Shown: positions 35,083-45,323, counted from the first letter of the stretch. The stretch: DNA of 64,000 nt from Bacteroidota bacterium (GCA_016706255.1 JADJJZ010000015.1:1-64000), one strand, 5' to 3'. The notes: a model not told the origin generated them from the letters alone. Numbers and translations: made by a program.

Positions 35083-37880
35083 AAGATTTTAGACAATAAC
35101 TTTTTTCGTTTTTTGATTCCCAATATTGCGAGTCCTGCAATTAGTATTACAAAAACATTAGGTTCCGACATCATTTGCGGGTCTTCGCCCATGTTTTCTG
35201 CGTTGGTGCCGGCTAGTATTTGTTTCTGTTTTTCCAAAAGCATTTTTTTCTGACCCTCATTTTCTAATGAAATAAAGGCAGTAACAGGTGTTAAAATACC
35301 TGAAACAAAACTGTTGTAAACTGATTCATCCCAACTTTCGTTTGCGAGATATGGATATAGTTGGAGATATCTGTTTGCGGCCTGAAAAAACAAACCGTTT
35401 TTCCAGTTTTTTTTCCAGGTTTAAAATCTTCATAATTGTAATTTTTGTAATCAAATACAATATCACTTCCCGGTTTCGTGCTTAGAAATTGTTTTGGATA
35501 TTTATTATCCTCATAAATATAACATGGGATTGTATTACGGCAGTCCAATTGAAGTTGAATCTACGGGTAAGTGGAAAATGAAAAAGATTATGCTTGTATA
35601 TGTCTTGATTACTTTTTAAATTGATAAAATAGTCAACATCTGGATAAGCAAATTGCATATCACTAAAATCGCTGTTGATATAAGCTTTTTCTAAATCATC
35701 TGAACAAACGATAAACATTGGAAATGTTTCATCAGGATGCATATAATTATCATAAATTGCTGTTCTGATTGCTCTGTCCATAAAAAAGCCACCTTTAAAC
35801 GAAGCGGATTTTATTTTTTCTTTGGTTTCTTCAACATATGGAAAGGTAGAGATATTATAATTTACCAATGATACCATTGCCCCATTTTTTCCTTCGGGAT
35901 ATTTTTCAATAAAATCATCGATTGCACTTTCAATATTATTTTTTTTAGTCCTTTCAGAAATGTCGACAATAAAGTGATAATAAGGCCTCCTTTGCGTTTT
36001 AGGTAATGAATATTTAACTGATTCAGGAATATAAGCAACCTGATTAGTGGATTCAATAATATTGTTATTTATAACATCTCCCTGTTGCCCTAAACTAATT
36101 GTGTCGCCATCCAGAAAAATTGTTTTTGGCTCAGCATGTATAAAAGTAATTCCGGATTCGCGCAATTCATTTTTTGCGAAAGGGAATATTTGTAATGCCA
36201 TTCGTTCACCTGTTATATAATGTAGAAAACCAGGATCCTTTCTGGTGTTTACAATTTGGTTGTAGGTCCATGTTGCGGCTTTTTTTTCTGCTAATATTCC
36301 TTTTTCCTTTATATCACCAATCATTAAATAATAGTCGGTTATGTAGCAGCGGTAGGTAAATCAAAAACGGAAAAATATTCCAACTGATTATTCCAGCCTT
36401 GATTGGTTGAATCAGGTGCTTGGAAAAATAATTGAACATTGCTGGTCCAATAACCTGTTGCCGGATCAAAACTGCTGGCAACCAAATGTTGATCAAGTTT
36501 TACATTATCTGTTGTAAGTGGTTCGTTAATTACAGTTGGCGGCTCGGAGTTTAATAAAATAGATTTCAACGCAGCACCTTTATTAATTGAAATAGTTTTT
36601 GAATCAAGAATTATGGTATTAAAATACCAAGAAATTATTGGTGTTCCATTTTTATTTGTGCGGCCACTCAAAAATCCGGGATATGATTGTTTAACTTTAA
36701 AAGCTTTTATAGTTTTTGTTAAATTTATTGTTGCGTTTTTTTCATAATTCGGGTTGTCTAAATAATCAATTGCCGTTAACATTTCCTTTTTATTCGCGGC
36801 TAACTGTTGATGCATAGTAACCGGTATAACAAACAAACAACAAATTAAAATTGCGCGTAAATAAGGTTTGCCAATATAATTTTTAAGGTAAGCAATATCA
36901 TTGATTAAAACCTGACAGTGAATGATAAATAAAAGAATAGGCGTTAACATCAGCAATCCTGCACCCACGGCTGCAATGAGCACTACCGAAAGTGGTGCAT
37001 ATGGCAGAAAAACGATAAAAAAGTATATGGTGAAGGCAAATAAAATACTTCTTGCAACAAATACTACAATTCGAAGTGTAAGATTATTCCCAAAAGGAAT
37101 TGCTAATAAAAGACCATTTAAAATGGCTAAAATAAAATACCAGTAACTACTAAAATTGCCAAAATAATGTGCATCGTCCGCGCCATTTAATACCAACCCT
37201 AATAATGGCATAAAAACTCCAAAAAACATTACAAACGGTGGACTTGTAATAAATGATTCACTTTTATTTTTGTTATAAGAAAGATAAGATGCTCTGAGCA
37301 TATGGTAAACAACAAATAATACTGAAACAACAATTAAAATCGGGCTAAAAATATCAGGGATAAAGTCTAATCTATTTGTGTTTATATCAGAAAAAATAAG
37401 CAAAACAAACGCATAAAATAAGGGTATCGCTATCACAAAAGCGATACTTCTCCCGGCATCTTTATTTTCAGTTTTGTTCAGCAATACTACGATACCAAAC
37501 AAACTATAAAAACAACCCGGAATTAACAAAAACAGCATCGTTTCATTAACCGGTAATGTAATGCCAAAAACATTTCCATTATCCAAAATATCTAATAATT
37601 CGAAATGTATAAAGAAAAACACTTCCAGCACTGAAAAAGTTAAAATAAAAATGAATGCTGATAATGAGATATAACTTTTGCGCTTAATTTTATAAATGAC
37701 ATAGGGTATAATAATAATCAAATAACTGGCAGCACCAATTAATATGCTTAATAAATCCTCGAAAGTATAAATTGGCTTAGACTGGTCGGTATAAAACAAC
37801 TGCAAGGTAATGGCGAAAAATAATAAAACAGGAATTACAGACAATAGGATTGCCCATTTAGGTTGTTGTGCTTTGTTCAT
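35079..37880 (-). pseudogene. MSEP-CTERM exosortase-K target protein with VIT and vWA-like domains (three frameshifts)
   Basis: Joining four minus-strand frames gives about 930 residues. The first frame (37880 to about 36352) has at least ten hydrophobic segments and then a periplasmic stretch. The second (to about 35545) has a VIT-like domain (CYITDYYLMIGDIKEKGILA, EKKAATWTYNQIVNTRKDPG, FLHYITGERMALQIFPF) and a vWA-like domain (YYHFIVDISERTKKNNIESA). The third (to about 35400) reads NTIPCYIYEDNKYPKQFLST. The fourth ends DPQMMSEPNVFVILIAGLA, a hydrophobic helix and KKRKKLLSKIF: the MSEP-CTERM sorting signal. Family knowledge: this protein is the dedicated, single target encoded next to exosortase K. 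Its partner is directly upstream at 37858-38490. Shifts lie near 36350, 35545 and 35400, mostly in homopolymers. Confidence 0.85.
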
Positions 37881-38490
37881 TGGGTTGGTTTTTTGAGAAA
37901 TAATTTATAGCCAGTTTATGCATTATGATTAAACAAATAAAGTAAACTAAAAGTCCGATACATTGATGTAAGATTAAATGTGGCTTGGGCTCCAGAAGAA
38001 GGTCGCCAATACGCTGACCCAAAATGCCCGATAAAACACGCGCACAATTCATGATCAGGGTAATGGGATAAGAAATCATTATTATAAATAATAAAAAGAA
38101 TAATTTAGTAAACCACTTAGTGTAATATTTATTAAATTGAAAATATAACATGGTAATACAAATCATTAAAAACGTAAAGCCGGAGCAAGTAATGCCGATA
38201 GCTATATGGGGCTGATCAAATATGTAACCGCTGTCGGGATTAAAATAATAAACGCTACCTGTAAATAGGGCGATTAATTTTGAAGTAGGCAATAATAACC
38301 AGTTAATTTCTGCAGGAGTGGCTTGATTATACCAAACCTGACAAGCAATCAATAGAAAGATGCCGGAAATAAGCTGAATAAATGCAAAACGATTCCCCTT
38401 CATTTCTGATGGTAGCTGATTTAAAATTAAACGGAAAAAAAGGGCGGATATTATATTAGAGCAAGCTTGCTTTATTTTGGTTGCAAGCAA
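37858..38490 (-). CDS. xrtK: Exosortase K
   Basis: 210 residues, multi-spanning (about seven hydrophobic segments), with the exosortase catalytic triad: Cys102 in IGITCSGFTFLMICI, Arg151 in MNCARVLSGILGQRIGD and His175 in HLILHQCIGLLVYF. Exosortases are membrane cysteine proteases/transpeptidases that cleave CTERM signals. The stop overlaps the first codons of the MSEP-CTERM gene (start 37880), as expected for a translation-coupled enzyme-target pair. Length fits XrtK, shorter than XrtA. Confidence 0.85.
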   Translation of the reverse strand: MLATKIKQACSNIISALFFRLILNQLPSEMKGNRFAFIQLISGIFLLIACQVWYNQATPAEINWLLLPTSKLIALFTGSVYYFNPDSGYIFDQPHIAIGITCSGFTFLMICITMLYFQFNKYYTKWFTKLFFLLFIIMISYPITLIMNCARVLSGILGQRIGDLLLEPKPHLILHQCIGLLVYFICLIIMHKLAINYFSKNQPNEQSTTT

Positions 38491-38499
38491 TATAGTATT

Positions 38500-38853
38500 T
38501 TAACCATGATAAACTCTGGAAGCAATAATTTTTCCGTTTTTTACCTCCAGAATTTCTGCTACGGCCATATCGGGTTCAGAACCAACAATCCGTGTGTATT
38601 CCATAAAGGCACAGTTGTCATTTGCCGTAATTCTTTCTTCCCGATATTGTAAGTGTGGTAATCTTTCGAATGCATCTTGCCACCATAAACGCATTGCCGC
38701 TTTCCCAATTATTAATCCGTTTGTTTCGGGTTGGCGCTGTTTTAATTTCGGACTAAAATGTTGGGCATTGTCATCGTACAGATTTAACAAAGCATCTAAA
38801 TTATGTTCATTAAATGCCTGCAGCCATAATTTTGCAACAGTATGTGGTGACAT
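38500..38853 (-). CDS. SnoaL/NTF2-like protein
   Basis: 117 residues with the small cone-shaped NTF2 fold seen in SnoaL-like and ketosteroid-isomerase-like proteins: WLQAFNEHNLDALLNLYDDN, AQHFSPKLKQRQ, GKAAMRLWWQDAFERLPHLQ, CAFMEYTRIVG, MAVAEILEVKNGKIIASRVY. The substrate is unknown. ATG at 38853 abuts the pepD stop, so the two are co-transcribed. Confidence 0.8.
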   Translation of the reverse strand: MSPHTVAKLWLQAFNEHNLDALLNLYDDNAQHFSPKLKQRQPETNGLIIGKAAMRLWWQDAFERLPHLQYREERITANDNCAFMEYTRIVGSEPDMAVAEILEVKNGKIIASRVYHG

Positions 38854-40301
38854 TAATTTTTAGGAATGTCTTTTAGTATTTCCAATAAAAATTTCCAGAA
38901 TTTTTGAACAGAATTAATATTCACTTTTTCATCAGGTGAATGCGGATGTTTAATTGTTGGACCAAATGAAATCATATCCATACCATGATATCGCTCCCCT
39001 AAAATACCACATTCAAGTCCGGCATGAATGGCCATTACGTGTGGTTTTTCACCAAATAATTCAGCATATTTATTTTCCATCAGTTTTAAAATAGCAGAAT
39101 CCGGATTCGGTGCCCAGCCTGGATAAGCGCCTGCGTGTTCAACATCGCAACCCATTAATTTTAAAGGTGCTCCAACCGTATAGGCAACATTATATTTTGC
39201 AGATTCTACAGATGAACGCTGTAAACTTTGTGTTATAAATTTTCCATCTTTAATAGATACACGTGCAAATGATGATGATGTTTCCACTAAACCCGGAATT
39301 GCCGAACTCATGCAAAATACACCGTTATGCACTGACTGAATTGCGGTAGTAATTTTTTGCGTATCTGATTTACTTAAAACAGCAGTTGGCAAATCTGTTT
39401 TTGATATTACAATATTTAAGCCTTCATCTTGTAAGGCATATTCATTTTTAATTGCTTCAGCGCGATTATTAAATTCGGTTACATAACTTTCATCTGTTAC
39501 AATAATTGTAGCAAACGATTCACGCGGAATAGCATTGCGTAAACTTCCACCATCAATGGTAACAATTTGCAAACCAAATTTTTCGCACTGATACATCATG
39601 CGATTCATAATTTTGTTTGCGTTACCTCGCTCCAAATGAATATCTACCCCACTATGTCCACCTTTTAAACCATTTACTGTTATTTGATAAGCAATTGCGC
39701 CTGCAGGCGTATTTTCGGAAGTGTAATTATACATCGTATTGGTATCTATACCACCGGCACAACCAATTGAAAACTCATCATCGTCTTCAGTATCCAGGTT
39801 AAGCAATATTTTACCCTCCAATAAACCTTTATCCAGTTTAAATGCACCTGTCATGCCCGTTTCTTCATCAATTGTAAATAAAGCCTCTAAAGCAGGGTGC
39901 GGAATATCAGTAGATGTAAGTAAACTCATTATTGAAGCAACACCAATACCATTATCGGCACCCAAAGTTGTTCCTTTTGCTTTTACCCATTCACCATCAA
40001 TATAAGATTGAATTCCCTGTGTGCTGAAATCAAAATTTGTGTCGGAATTTTTTTGATGTACCATATCAAGGTGCGACTGTAATACAACAGTTTTGCGGTC
40101 TTCCATGCCAGCAGTTGCCGGTTTGTAGATAATCACATTTCCAATACTGTCTACTACTGTTTTCAGGCCTAAACCTTCACCAAAGGCCTTCATAAAAGCA
40201 ATTATACGCTCTTCTTTTTTTGAGGGACGGGGAATGGCATTTATATCTTCGAAATGATTCCAAAGTGCTGCTGGTTGCAGAGATCTTACTGTATCAGACA
40301 T
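38853..40301 (-). CDS. pepD: Aminoacyl-histidine dipeptidase (M20C)
   Basis: 482 residues, the size of PepD. Zinc-peptidase motifs: SHLDMVHQK (His ligand, Asp), GADNGIGVASIMSLL, TIDEETGMTGAFKLD (Glu pair), NLDTEDDDEFSIGCAGG, the lid HSGVDIHLERGNANKIMNRM and the C-terminal HAGLECGILGERY and SFGPTIKHPHSPDEKVN (metal His). It hydrolyses Xaa-His and related dipeptides in the cytoplasm. No signal peptide. Overlaps the SnoaL gene by one base. Confidence 0.92.
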   Translation of the reverse strand: MSDTVRSLQPAALWNHFEDINAIPRPSKKEERIIAFMKAFGEGLGLKTVVDSIGNVIIYKPATAGMEDRKTVVLQSHLDMVHQKNSDTNFDFSTQGIQSYIDGEWVKAKGTTLGADNGIGVASIMSLLTSTDIPHPALEALFTIDEETGMTGAFKLDKGLLEGKILLNLDTEDDDEFSIGCAGGIDTNTMYNYTSENTPAGAIAYQITVNGLKGGHSGVDIHLERGNANKIMNRMMYQCEKFGLQIVTIDGGSLRNAIPRESFATIIVTDESYVTEFNNRAEAIKNEYALQDEGLNIVISKTDLPTAVLSKSDTQKITTAIQSVHNGVFCMSSAIPGLVETSSSFARVSIKDGKFITQSLQRSSVESAKYNVAYTVGAPLKLMGCDVEHAGAYPGWAPNPDSAILKLMENKYAELFGEKPHVMAIHAGLECGILGERYHGMDMISFGPTIKHPHSPDEKVNINSVQKFWKFLLEILKDIPKN

Positions 40302-40379
40302 GATTTTTGTTTTTGCAGGATAAAGGTAGTCAAATAATCAAAATGACAACATCGAAAAACTGTAAAAAATGATATAAAA

Positions 40380-41633
40380 TTAATTGTTGTGTAGAAAAAC
40401 ACCGGAATATCGTAAGTGGCCATTTTCAGTACATAACACAGAAAAAATGCCTGATGGCAGATCAGTTAAATTAATTTGAAATAAATTGCCATTAATTGAC
40501 TCCTGTTGCAAAATTAATTTGCCTGTAGCATCATAAATAGCACATCTGGAATTATTCATTGGTTGTTGCGATTGAATAAATAACAAATCTTGTGCAGGAT
40601 TAGGAAATAATACTAATTTATTTTCCGCTAAATCATTTACACCGGCAACAATAAATAATTCCTCACATTTTGTATCAGGACCACCAATGTTTGTGGCTGT
40701 TAGGCAAACTAAATAACTACCATCATCAGCATATACATGTATTGGATTTTGTTCCGTTGATATTTCGCCATCACCAAAATCCCAGTTCCACAATATAGGA
40801 TCATTGGTAGATAAATCAACAAACGCAACACCAAGGTCGATGATTAAATAATCAAAATCAGCTACCGGAAACGGATAAGCATAAATTATGGAAACCTCCT
40901 GACAATAAGTATTTGAGCCGCCTGCATTGGTTGCAGTTAAGCACACATTAAAAGTTCCATTATCAGTATAACTGTGCTCCGGATTTTGTTCAGTTGATGT
41001 AGTGCCATCACCAAAATCCCAATACCATTCAAAAGGGTCGAGTGTAGAATTATCGATAAAAGTAACTGTTGGATCACCACTAAAAGTAAAGGCAGCCACA
41101 GTTGTTGTATAAGTGGTAATGGAAACTGTTTTACAGGTATAGTTTGTGCCGCCGGGATTTCCTACCGATAAACAGGCATTGTATTCGCCATTAGTTAAAT
41201 AAGTATGGGTGGGATTTACATCAGCGCTAATATCTCCATCACCAAAAAACCAATCCCATGTTGTCGGAAAATTTGTACTCATATCCGTAAACATGACAGT
41301 TGGATCACCACTAAAACTAAAATCGGCGGAAGGCGCATAATAGGTAATTAGTGTATCACAAAAATTATCGCTGCCATCAGGATTGGTGGTTTCCAGACAA
41401 ACCGTGTAAATACCTGGGAGATCGTAGTGATGAAATGGATGTAAATCGGTTGATGTGGCTCCATCACCAAAATCCCAAAAATAGGTTTCACCCTCAATAC
41501 TTTCGTTTAGAAAAAACACATCTGCACCAATACCTACAAATTCAATGTAATAGGAAAAGTCTGCAAGAGGTATATCTGCAGCAGCGCGGTTCATGCCAAA
41601 AAGTAAAAGTAAACTGCCTAGTGTCCATTTCAT
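40380..41633 (-). CDS. Secreted PKD-repeat protein with T9SS domain
   Basis: About 417 residues from ATG 41633 (MKWTLGSLLLLFGMNRAAAD, signal peptide). Four PKD domains of about 85 residues, each with WDFGDG or FFGDG (YFWDFGDGATSTDLHPFHHY, TWDWFFGDGDISADVNPTHT, EWYWDFGDGTTSTEQNPEHS, LWNWDFGDGEISTEQNPIHV), then a T9SS type A sorting domain (LFPNPAQDLLFIQSQQP ... LRYSGVFLHNN). PKD domains are Ig-like and mediate adhesion or spacing. A longer open frame to 41690 places residues before the signal peptide and is not used. Confidence 0.88.
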   Translation of the reverse strand: MKWTLGSLLLLFGMNRAAADIPLADFSYYIEFVGIGADVFFLNESIEGETYFWDFGDGATSTDLHPFHHYDLPGIYTVCLETTNPDGSDNFCDTLITYYAPSADFSFSGDPTVMFTDMSTNFPTTWDWFFGDGDISADVNPTHTYLTNGEYNACLSVGNPGGTNYTCKTVSITTYTTTVAAFTFSGDPTVTFIDNSTLDPFEWYWDFGDGTTSTEQNPEHSYTDNGTFNVCLTATNAGGSNTYCQEVSIIYAYPFPVADFDYLIIDLGVAFVDLSTNDPILWNWDFGDGEISTEQNPIHVYADDGSYLVCLTATNIGGPDTKCEELFIVAGVNDLAENKLVLFPNPAQDLLFIQSQQPMNNSRCAIYDATGKLILQQESINGNLFQINLTDLPSGIFSVLCTENGHLRYSGVFLHNN

Positions 41634-41839
41634 ATAAGTAAATGTAAGGCTGTAAAATTTAATTTCCGAATAATTATTGATGTTTAACATATTGATGAAC
41701 TGAAGATTGACATAGTTCCGGCTGGTCTTAAACAGTTTACGAATTGGTCATTGGAAAACATTTTCAATAAAAAATTAAATAATTGATTGAAGCTTAAATG
41801 ATAATGCCCTCGAAATGATGTGCTGTTAAATTTATTTTG

Positions 41840-41847
41840 TAATTTCG
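41840..41847 (+). promoter_or_regulatory. Near-consensus -7 box of the EEP gene
   Basis: TAATTTCG, one base off TAnnTTTG, 10 nt before ATG 41858; the same variant precedes the gene at 18009. Confidence 0.35.
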
Positions 41848-41857
41848 AAAACGATTT

Positions 41858-42700
41858 ATGAAAAGAATTATATGTAATGTTTTTATTGGCTTGATTTTTT
41901 GTTTTGGACAGAAGGGGTTTGCACAATTATTTCCTGTAATGAGTTATAATATTCGATACGACAATCCTGCAGATGGTGAAAATAGTTGGGATAACAGGAA
42001 GGCAGATTTAGTTGCTATGTTACAACAAACACATCCTTATATTTTGGGTATTCAGGAAGGACTTTTTCAACAGGTGCAATACATCGATAAAGCATTGGTT
42101 CAATATAAATTTATAGGTGTTGGCCGTGAGGATGGTAAACAAAAAGGTGAGTTTGCAGCGATATATTATGATACTTCAAAATTGGAGCTGATGGCAGGTG
42201 GAACATTTTGGCTTTCTGCTTCAGGCGATACAGCATCTACAGGCTGGGATGCAGCATTACCAAGAATTTGCACATATGGATTATTCAAAATGATTGAAAC
42301 AGGTAAACAATTTTACGTGTTTAATTGCCATTTCGATCATATTGGGGAAGAGGCACGATTATCATCTGCAAAATTAATTAAACAAAAAATAGATGCACTT
42401 AATATTACTAATTATCCGGTAATATGGTTGGGCGATTTTAATTGTTTGCCGGATAGTGCGCCAATAAAATATATAACCCAATATTATGATGATTGTAGAG
42501 TAAACTCGAAATTTCACTTTGATGAAAATGAAGGCACTTTTAATGGTTTCGATGTAAACGCGGAGCCAACAAAACGGATTGATTATATGTTTGTCAAGAA
42601 AATAAATATTGATATGTATATTGCTATTGCCACTAAAAGAAAAAATGGCTTATGGATTTCCGATCACTTGCCAATTGAGGCATGGATTGAGCTGCTTTAA
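41858..42700 (+). CDS. Secreted endonuclease/exonuclease/phosphatase-family protein
   Basis: 280 residues: signal peptide (MKRIICNVFIGLIFCFGQKG), then an EEP fold: FPVMSYNIRYDNPADGENSW (Asn), ILGIQEGLFQQVQY (metal-binding Glu), FYVFNCHFDHIGEEARLSSA (catalytic-loop His/Asp), PVIWLGDFNCLPDSAPIKY (Asp/Asn) and WISDHLPIEAWIELL (final Asp-His). All six EEP signature residues are present. It is probably a periplasmic phosphodiesterase or phosphatase; nuclease, sphingomyelinase and inositol phosphatase forms cannot be separated by sequence. Confidence 0.85.
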   Translation: MKRIICNVFIGLIFCFGQKGFAQLFPVMSYNIRYDNPADGENSWDNRKADLVAMLQQTHPYILGIQEGLFQQVQYIDKALVQYKFIGVGREDGKQKGEFAAIYYDTSKLELMAGGTFWLSASGDTASTGWDAALPRICTYGLFKMIETGKQFYVFNCHFDHIGEEARLSSAKLIKQKIDALNITNYPVIWLGDFNCLPDSAPIKYITQYYDDCRVNSKFHFDENEGTFNGFDVNAEPTKRIDYMFVKKINIDMYIAIATKRKNGLWISDHLPIEAWIELL

Positions 42701-42735
42701 AATATATTTTCAATTTTTTCGTCTTTAATTTCACC

Positions 42736-43209
42736 ATGGAAAACCGTTTAATTCTTACATCAAAAACCAGTGTGGCATATAGCATGACGCTTGTTGTGTT
42801 TATGTTTTTTGCGGTGATTGGCATTGTTATTTTTTCACACATTGAGTCTAAATGGTCACCTTACTTCCAGGGCTTTATTGCTATTGGATATTTATTGTAC
42901 GTGCTTGATTACATCTTTTCAAACAGACGTGTTTATTTTTATATTGACCATATGATAATAAAATACACATTTACGCGTAAAGTAAAAAGGATAGATTATA
43001 ATGAATTTGTTAATTTTTTATACGAGCCTAATTTAAAACCCAGCAGATTAATTCGGAGAACAATAAGTGAAAATGGTTTAATTAAAATTGAAATAAAAGA
43101 TAAACCCCCTTTCAGACTTTCTGAAATGCAGTTCGAAAATTTTTCTATCATGCGCGTGTTGCTGCAGGAAGTAATACGAGATGAGTTTAATCCTGATGAA
43201 TGGTATTAA
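42736..43209 (+). CDS. Two-helix membrane protein with PH-like domain, unknown
   Basis: 157 residues: two hydrophobic helices (about residues 18-36 and 46-65) followed by a soluble beta-rich part (RVYFYIDHMIIKYTFTRKVK, RIDYNEFVNF) resembling a bacterial PH domain. The family is not recognised with certainty. It lies 35 bp after the EEP gene. Confidence 0.55.
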   Translation: MENRLILTSKTSVAYSMTLVVFMFFAVIGIVIFSHIESKWSPYFQGFIAIGYLLYVLDYIFSNRRVYFYIDHMIIKYTFTRKVKRIDYNEFVNFLYEPNLKPSRLIRRTISENGLIKIEIKDKPPFRLSEMQFENFSIMRVLLQEVIRDEFNPDEWY

Positions 43210-43280
43210 GCAGATATTAAATGAAGGCAATTTCCAATATTTATAAATAATTTGTATTATTGCTTATAAAACTATAAAAT

Positions 43281-43667
43281 ATGAAGGCACTACTACTAGG
43301 AATCTTATTTAGCATGAGTTTGGGCGTTTTTGCGCAAGCACCTGATTGCTCAGAGGCAAAGGTGGGCAATTTTGAAATTAAACAGCAAGGCGGATCCACG
43401 CAGATTAAACGGACAGAAAAGTATCAATATGAAACTGCGGGTAAAATTAAAATAACCACACGTATTGAATGGACAAGTGATTGTAGTTATAAGCTTATTT
43501 TTGTAAAAGCAAACAAAGCTTATTACAAAGCTACAGGCGCAAAAAAAGGTGATTCAAGCCCTGATGTTTTAGTGGACATTATAAAAAAAGATGGCAACGT
43601 TTATTATATTCAGGTTCACGTTGAAGGAATGGAACAAATGGATATGAAGCTGATAAAATTGGAATGA
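43281..43667 (+). CDS. Small secreted protein, unknown
   Basis: 128 residues with a signal peptide (MKALLLGILFSMSLGVFAQA) and a beta-rich lipocalin-like pattern (NFEIKQQGGSTQIKRTEKYQ, TRIEWTSDCSYKLIFVKANK, YYIQVHVEGMEQMDMKLIKL). Two Cys (in APDCSEA and SDCSYK) may form a disulfide. No family is assigned. Confidence 0.6.
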   Translation: MKALLLGILFSMSLGVFAQAPDCSEAKVGNFEIKQQGGSTQIKRTEKYQYETAGKIKITTRIEWTSDCSYKLIFVKANKAYYKATGAKKGDSSPDVLVDIIKKDGNVYYIQVHVEGMEQMDMKLIKLE

Positions 43668-43685
43668 TTAAAAACAATTTTCAGA

Positions 43686-45323
43686 TTAAAATTTAATTAT
43701 TTTATCTGAAATAATTTGTTGATCATTTATTAGTTGAATAATATATAATCCCGGTGTAAATTCAGACAAATCAACTGAAATTATACCGGGATTTATTATT
43801 TGATATTGTCCTTTTAAAAAAGTGTGGCTTTTGCCATTTATATCAGTAATTAAAATTGGTCCATCATAATTTGTCAGGTTCACATTAATAATTAAATTGT
43901 CGTTAACGGGGCTGGGATATAATAACATTTCAAAGGGCTTCACTTCAGCATCTACAGTTGCAACATTTATATTTAAGCCGATTGTATCATCAACAAAAAA
44001 ATACATAAAAACAGCCATCTCATCTTCAGATGTCATTCCAAAACTAACCGGTTCGGGACCATTATTAATAAAGCTGGTTTTAGAAATAAATCCGTTTTTC
44101 CATTTAACAGGTAACATGTTATCCCACTTTCTGGTAGGTGGATGCTGAAAGTCATATATCTCATCTAAACAATCCGGTGCTCCTAAGGTTGCGCCACAGC
44201 TTGCATCAAAAATATGATCACCCAGGCTGCCATCTTCATTACGTTTATAAATATCAAAATCGGAACCGTATTTATGGGTGTGGCTGGTCATTGCCCAAAC
44301 AAATAATTCATCTTCTCCGTGTCCGTTCCCGTAAGCAGTATCAACAAATGTATGCGGTAAACTATCGTTTGGAATAAATATATCGGAATTTGATTTACGA
44401 ATTGTTTGCATTATTTGAATTGCTGTTCCTGCCGTTTGCGTGTAAACATTTATGTATACTTCACAAGCCAAAGTTTTATCGGGACTGTAATTAATATAAT
44501 GTGAATTTAAATCCAGTAAAGTATTTGCCTCCCAACTAAAAGCGGTATGCGGGGGTAAATTCAAACTATCACTAAATTGTTGAGCAAAAACAACATCTAC
44601 ACCTGCAAAATCGGGACCATCATGTAATCCGAACGGAACTGTTTCTGCGATAGTTAAATTATTAAATTTATACATCAAAAAATGATGCGAATAACTACTC
44701 ATTAATGTTTCGAATTTAATTATTTCTGTAGTTGAGGTAATTTCCGGATCAAATTTGTCCCAATATTCATGTTCTTCACCCGGCCATAAAAAAAACGGGC
44801 CAAAATGAATTTGATAACCGGTTCCTGCTGTTGGAGGTGCGGGCGGTGAGGGAACAGATTGTATACCATCATTATCATAAAAGTCTGCAATAATTGCTTC
44901 ATCAACTACAAATCCTGTTTCGGGTGCACTAAACAAAATCCATTGTCTAACCAACTCGATTTGTTTATTATCCAGTGGCGCTGCATCCTGAGGACATGCG
45001 GCACCTTCCCCTGCACTAAGAGCAACATCTAATGCAAGCCCGTTATTAATTTTAGAAAACAAAAAACTTTTATACGGATTTCCCGGCTTTACCAGTTTGT
45101 AATTTTTACCGGCTGCAGTAATGTTTGTCGGTGTTACATCATAAAGTTGTGTATACAGGATGTCAGATGTTTCAGTCAGATTTAAACCACTAACATGACC
45201 GGGTATATGGCAACTGCTGCAATTGCTTTGAATAATATTATAAACGGCTTCCCAAGTAGAAGTTTGGCCATAACTGATTGAATAACAGGTAATTAAGACG
45301 GTAAGGATAAAATATTTGCGCAT
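43686..45323 (-). CDS. T9SS-secreted copper type II monooxygenase-like protein, second paralogue
   Basis: 545 residues, colinear with the 18009 protein: signal peptide (MRKYFILTVLITCYSISYGQ), CSSCH near residue 36, copper ligands SYSHHFLMYKF, LDLNSHYINYSPDK, TSHTHKYGSDF and SEDEMAVFMYFF, and a T9SS type A end (LLYPSPVNDNLIINVNLTN ... IISDKIIKF). The Cys before HTH in the first copy is Ser here, so that Cys is not essential. The two copies are about 25 kb apart on opposite strands, an old duplication. Confidence 0.82.
   Translation of the reverse strand: MRKYFILTVLITCYSISYGQTSTWEAVYNIIQSNCSSCHIPGHVSGLNLTETSDILYTQLYDVTPTNITAAGKNYKLVKPGNPYKSFLFSKINNGLALDVALSAGEGAACPQDAAPLDNKQIELVRQWILFSAPETGFVVDEAIIADFYDNDGIQSVPSPPAPPTAGTGYQIHFGPFFLWPGEEHEYWDKFDPEITSTTEIIKFETLMSSYSHHFLMYKFNNLTIAETVPFGLHDGPDFAGVDVVFAQQFSDSLNLPPHTAFSWEANTLLDLNSHYINYSPDKTLACEVYINVYTQTAGTAIQIMQTIRKSNSDIFIPNDSLPHTFVDTAYGNGHGEDELFVWAMTSHTHKYGSDFDIYKRNEDGSLGDHIFDASCGATLGAPDCLDEIYDFQHPPTRKWDNMLPVKWKNGFISKTSFINNGPEPVSFGMTSEDEMAVFMYFFVDDTIGLNINVATVDAEVKPFEMLLYPSPVNDNLIINVNLTNYDGPILITDINGKSHTFLKGQYQIINPGIISVDLSEFTPGLYIIQLINDQQIISDKIIKF

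Noticed and set aside
41634..41690. Longer N terminus of the PKD protein
   Set aside because: Would place residues before the signal peptide.
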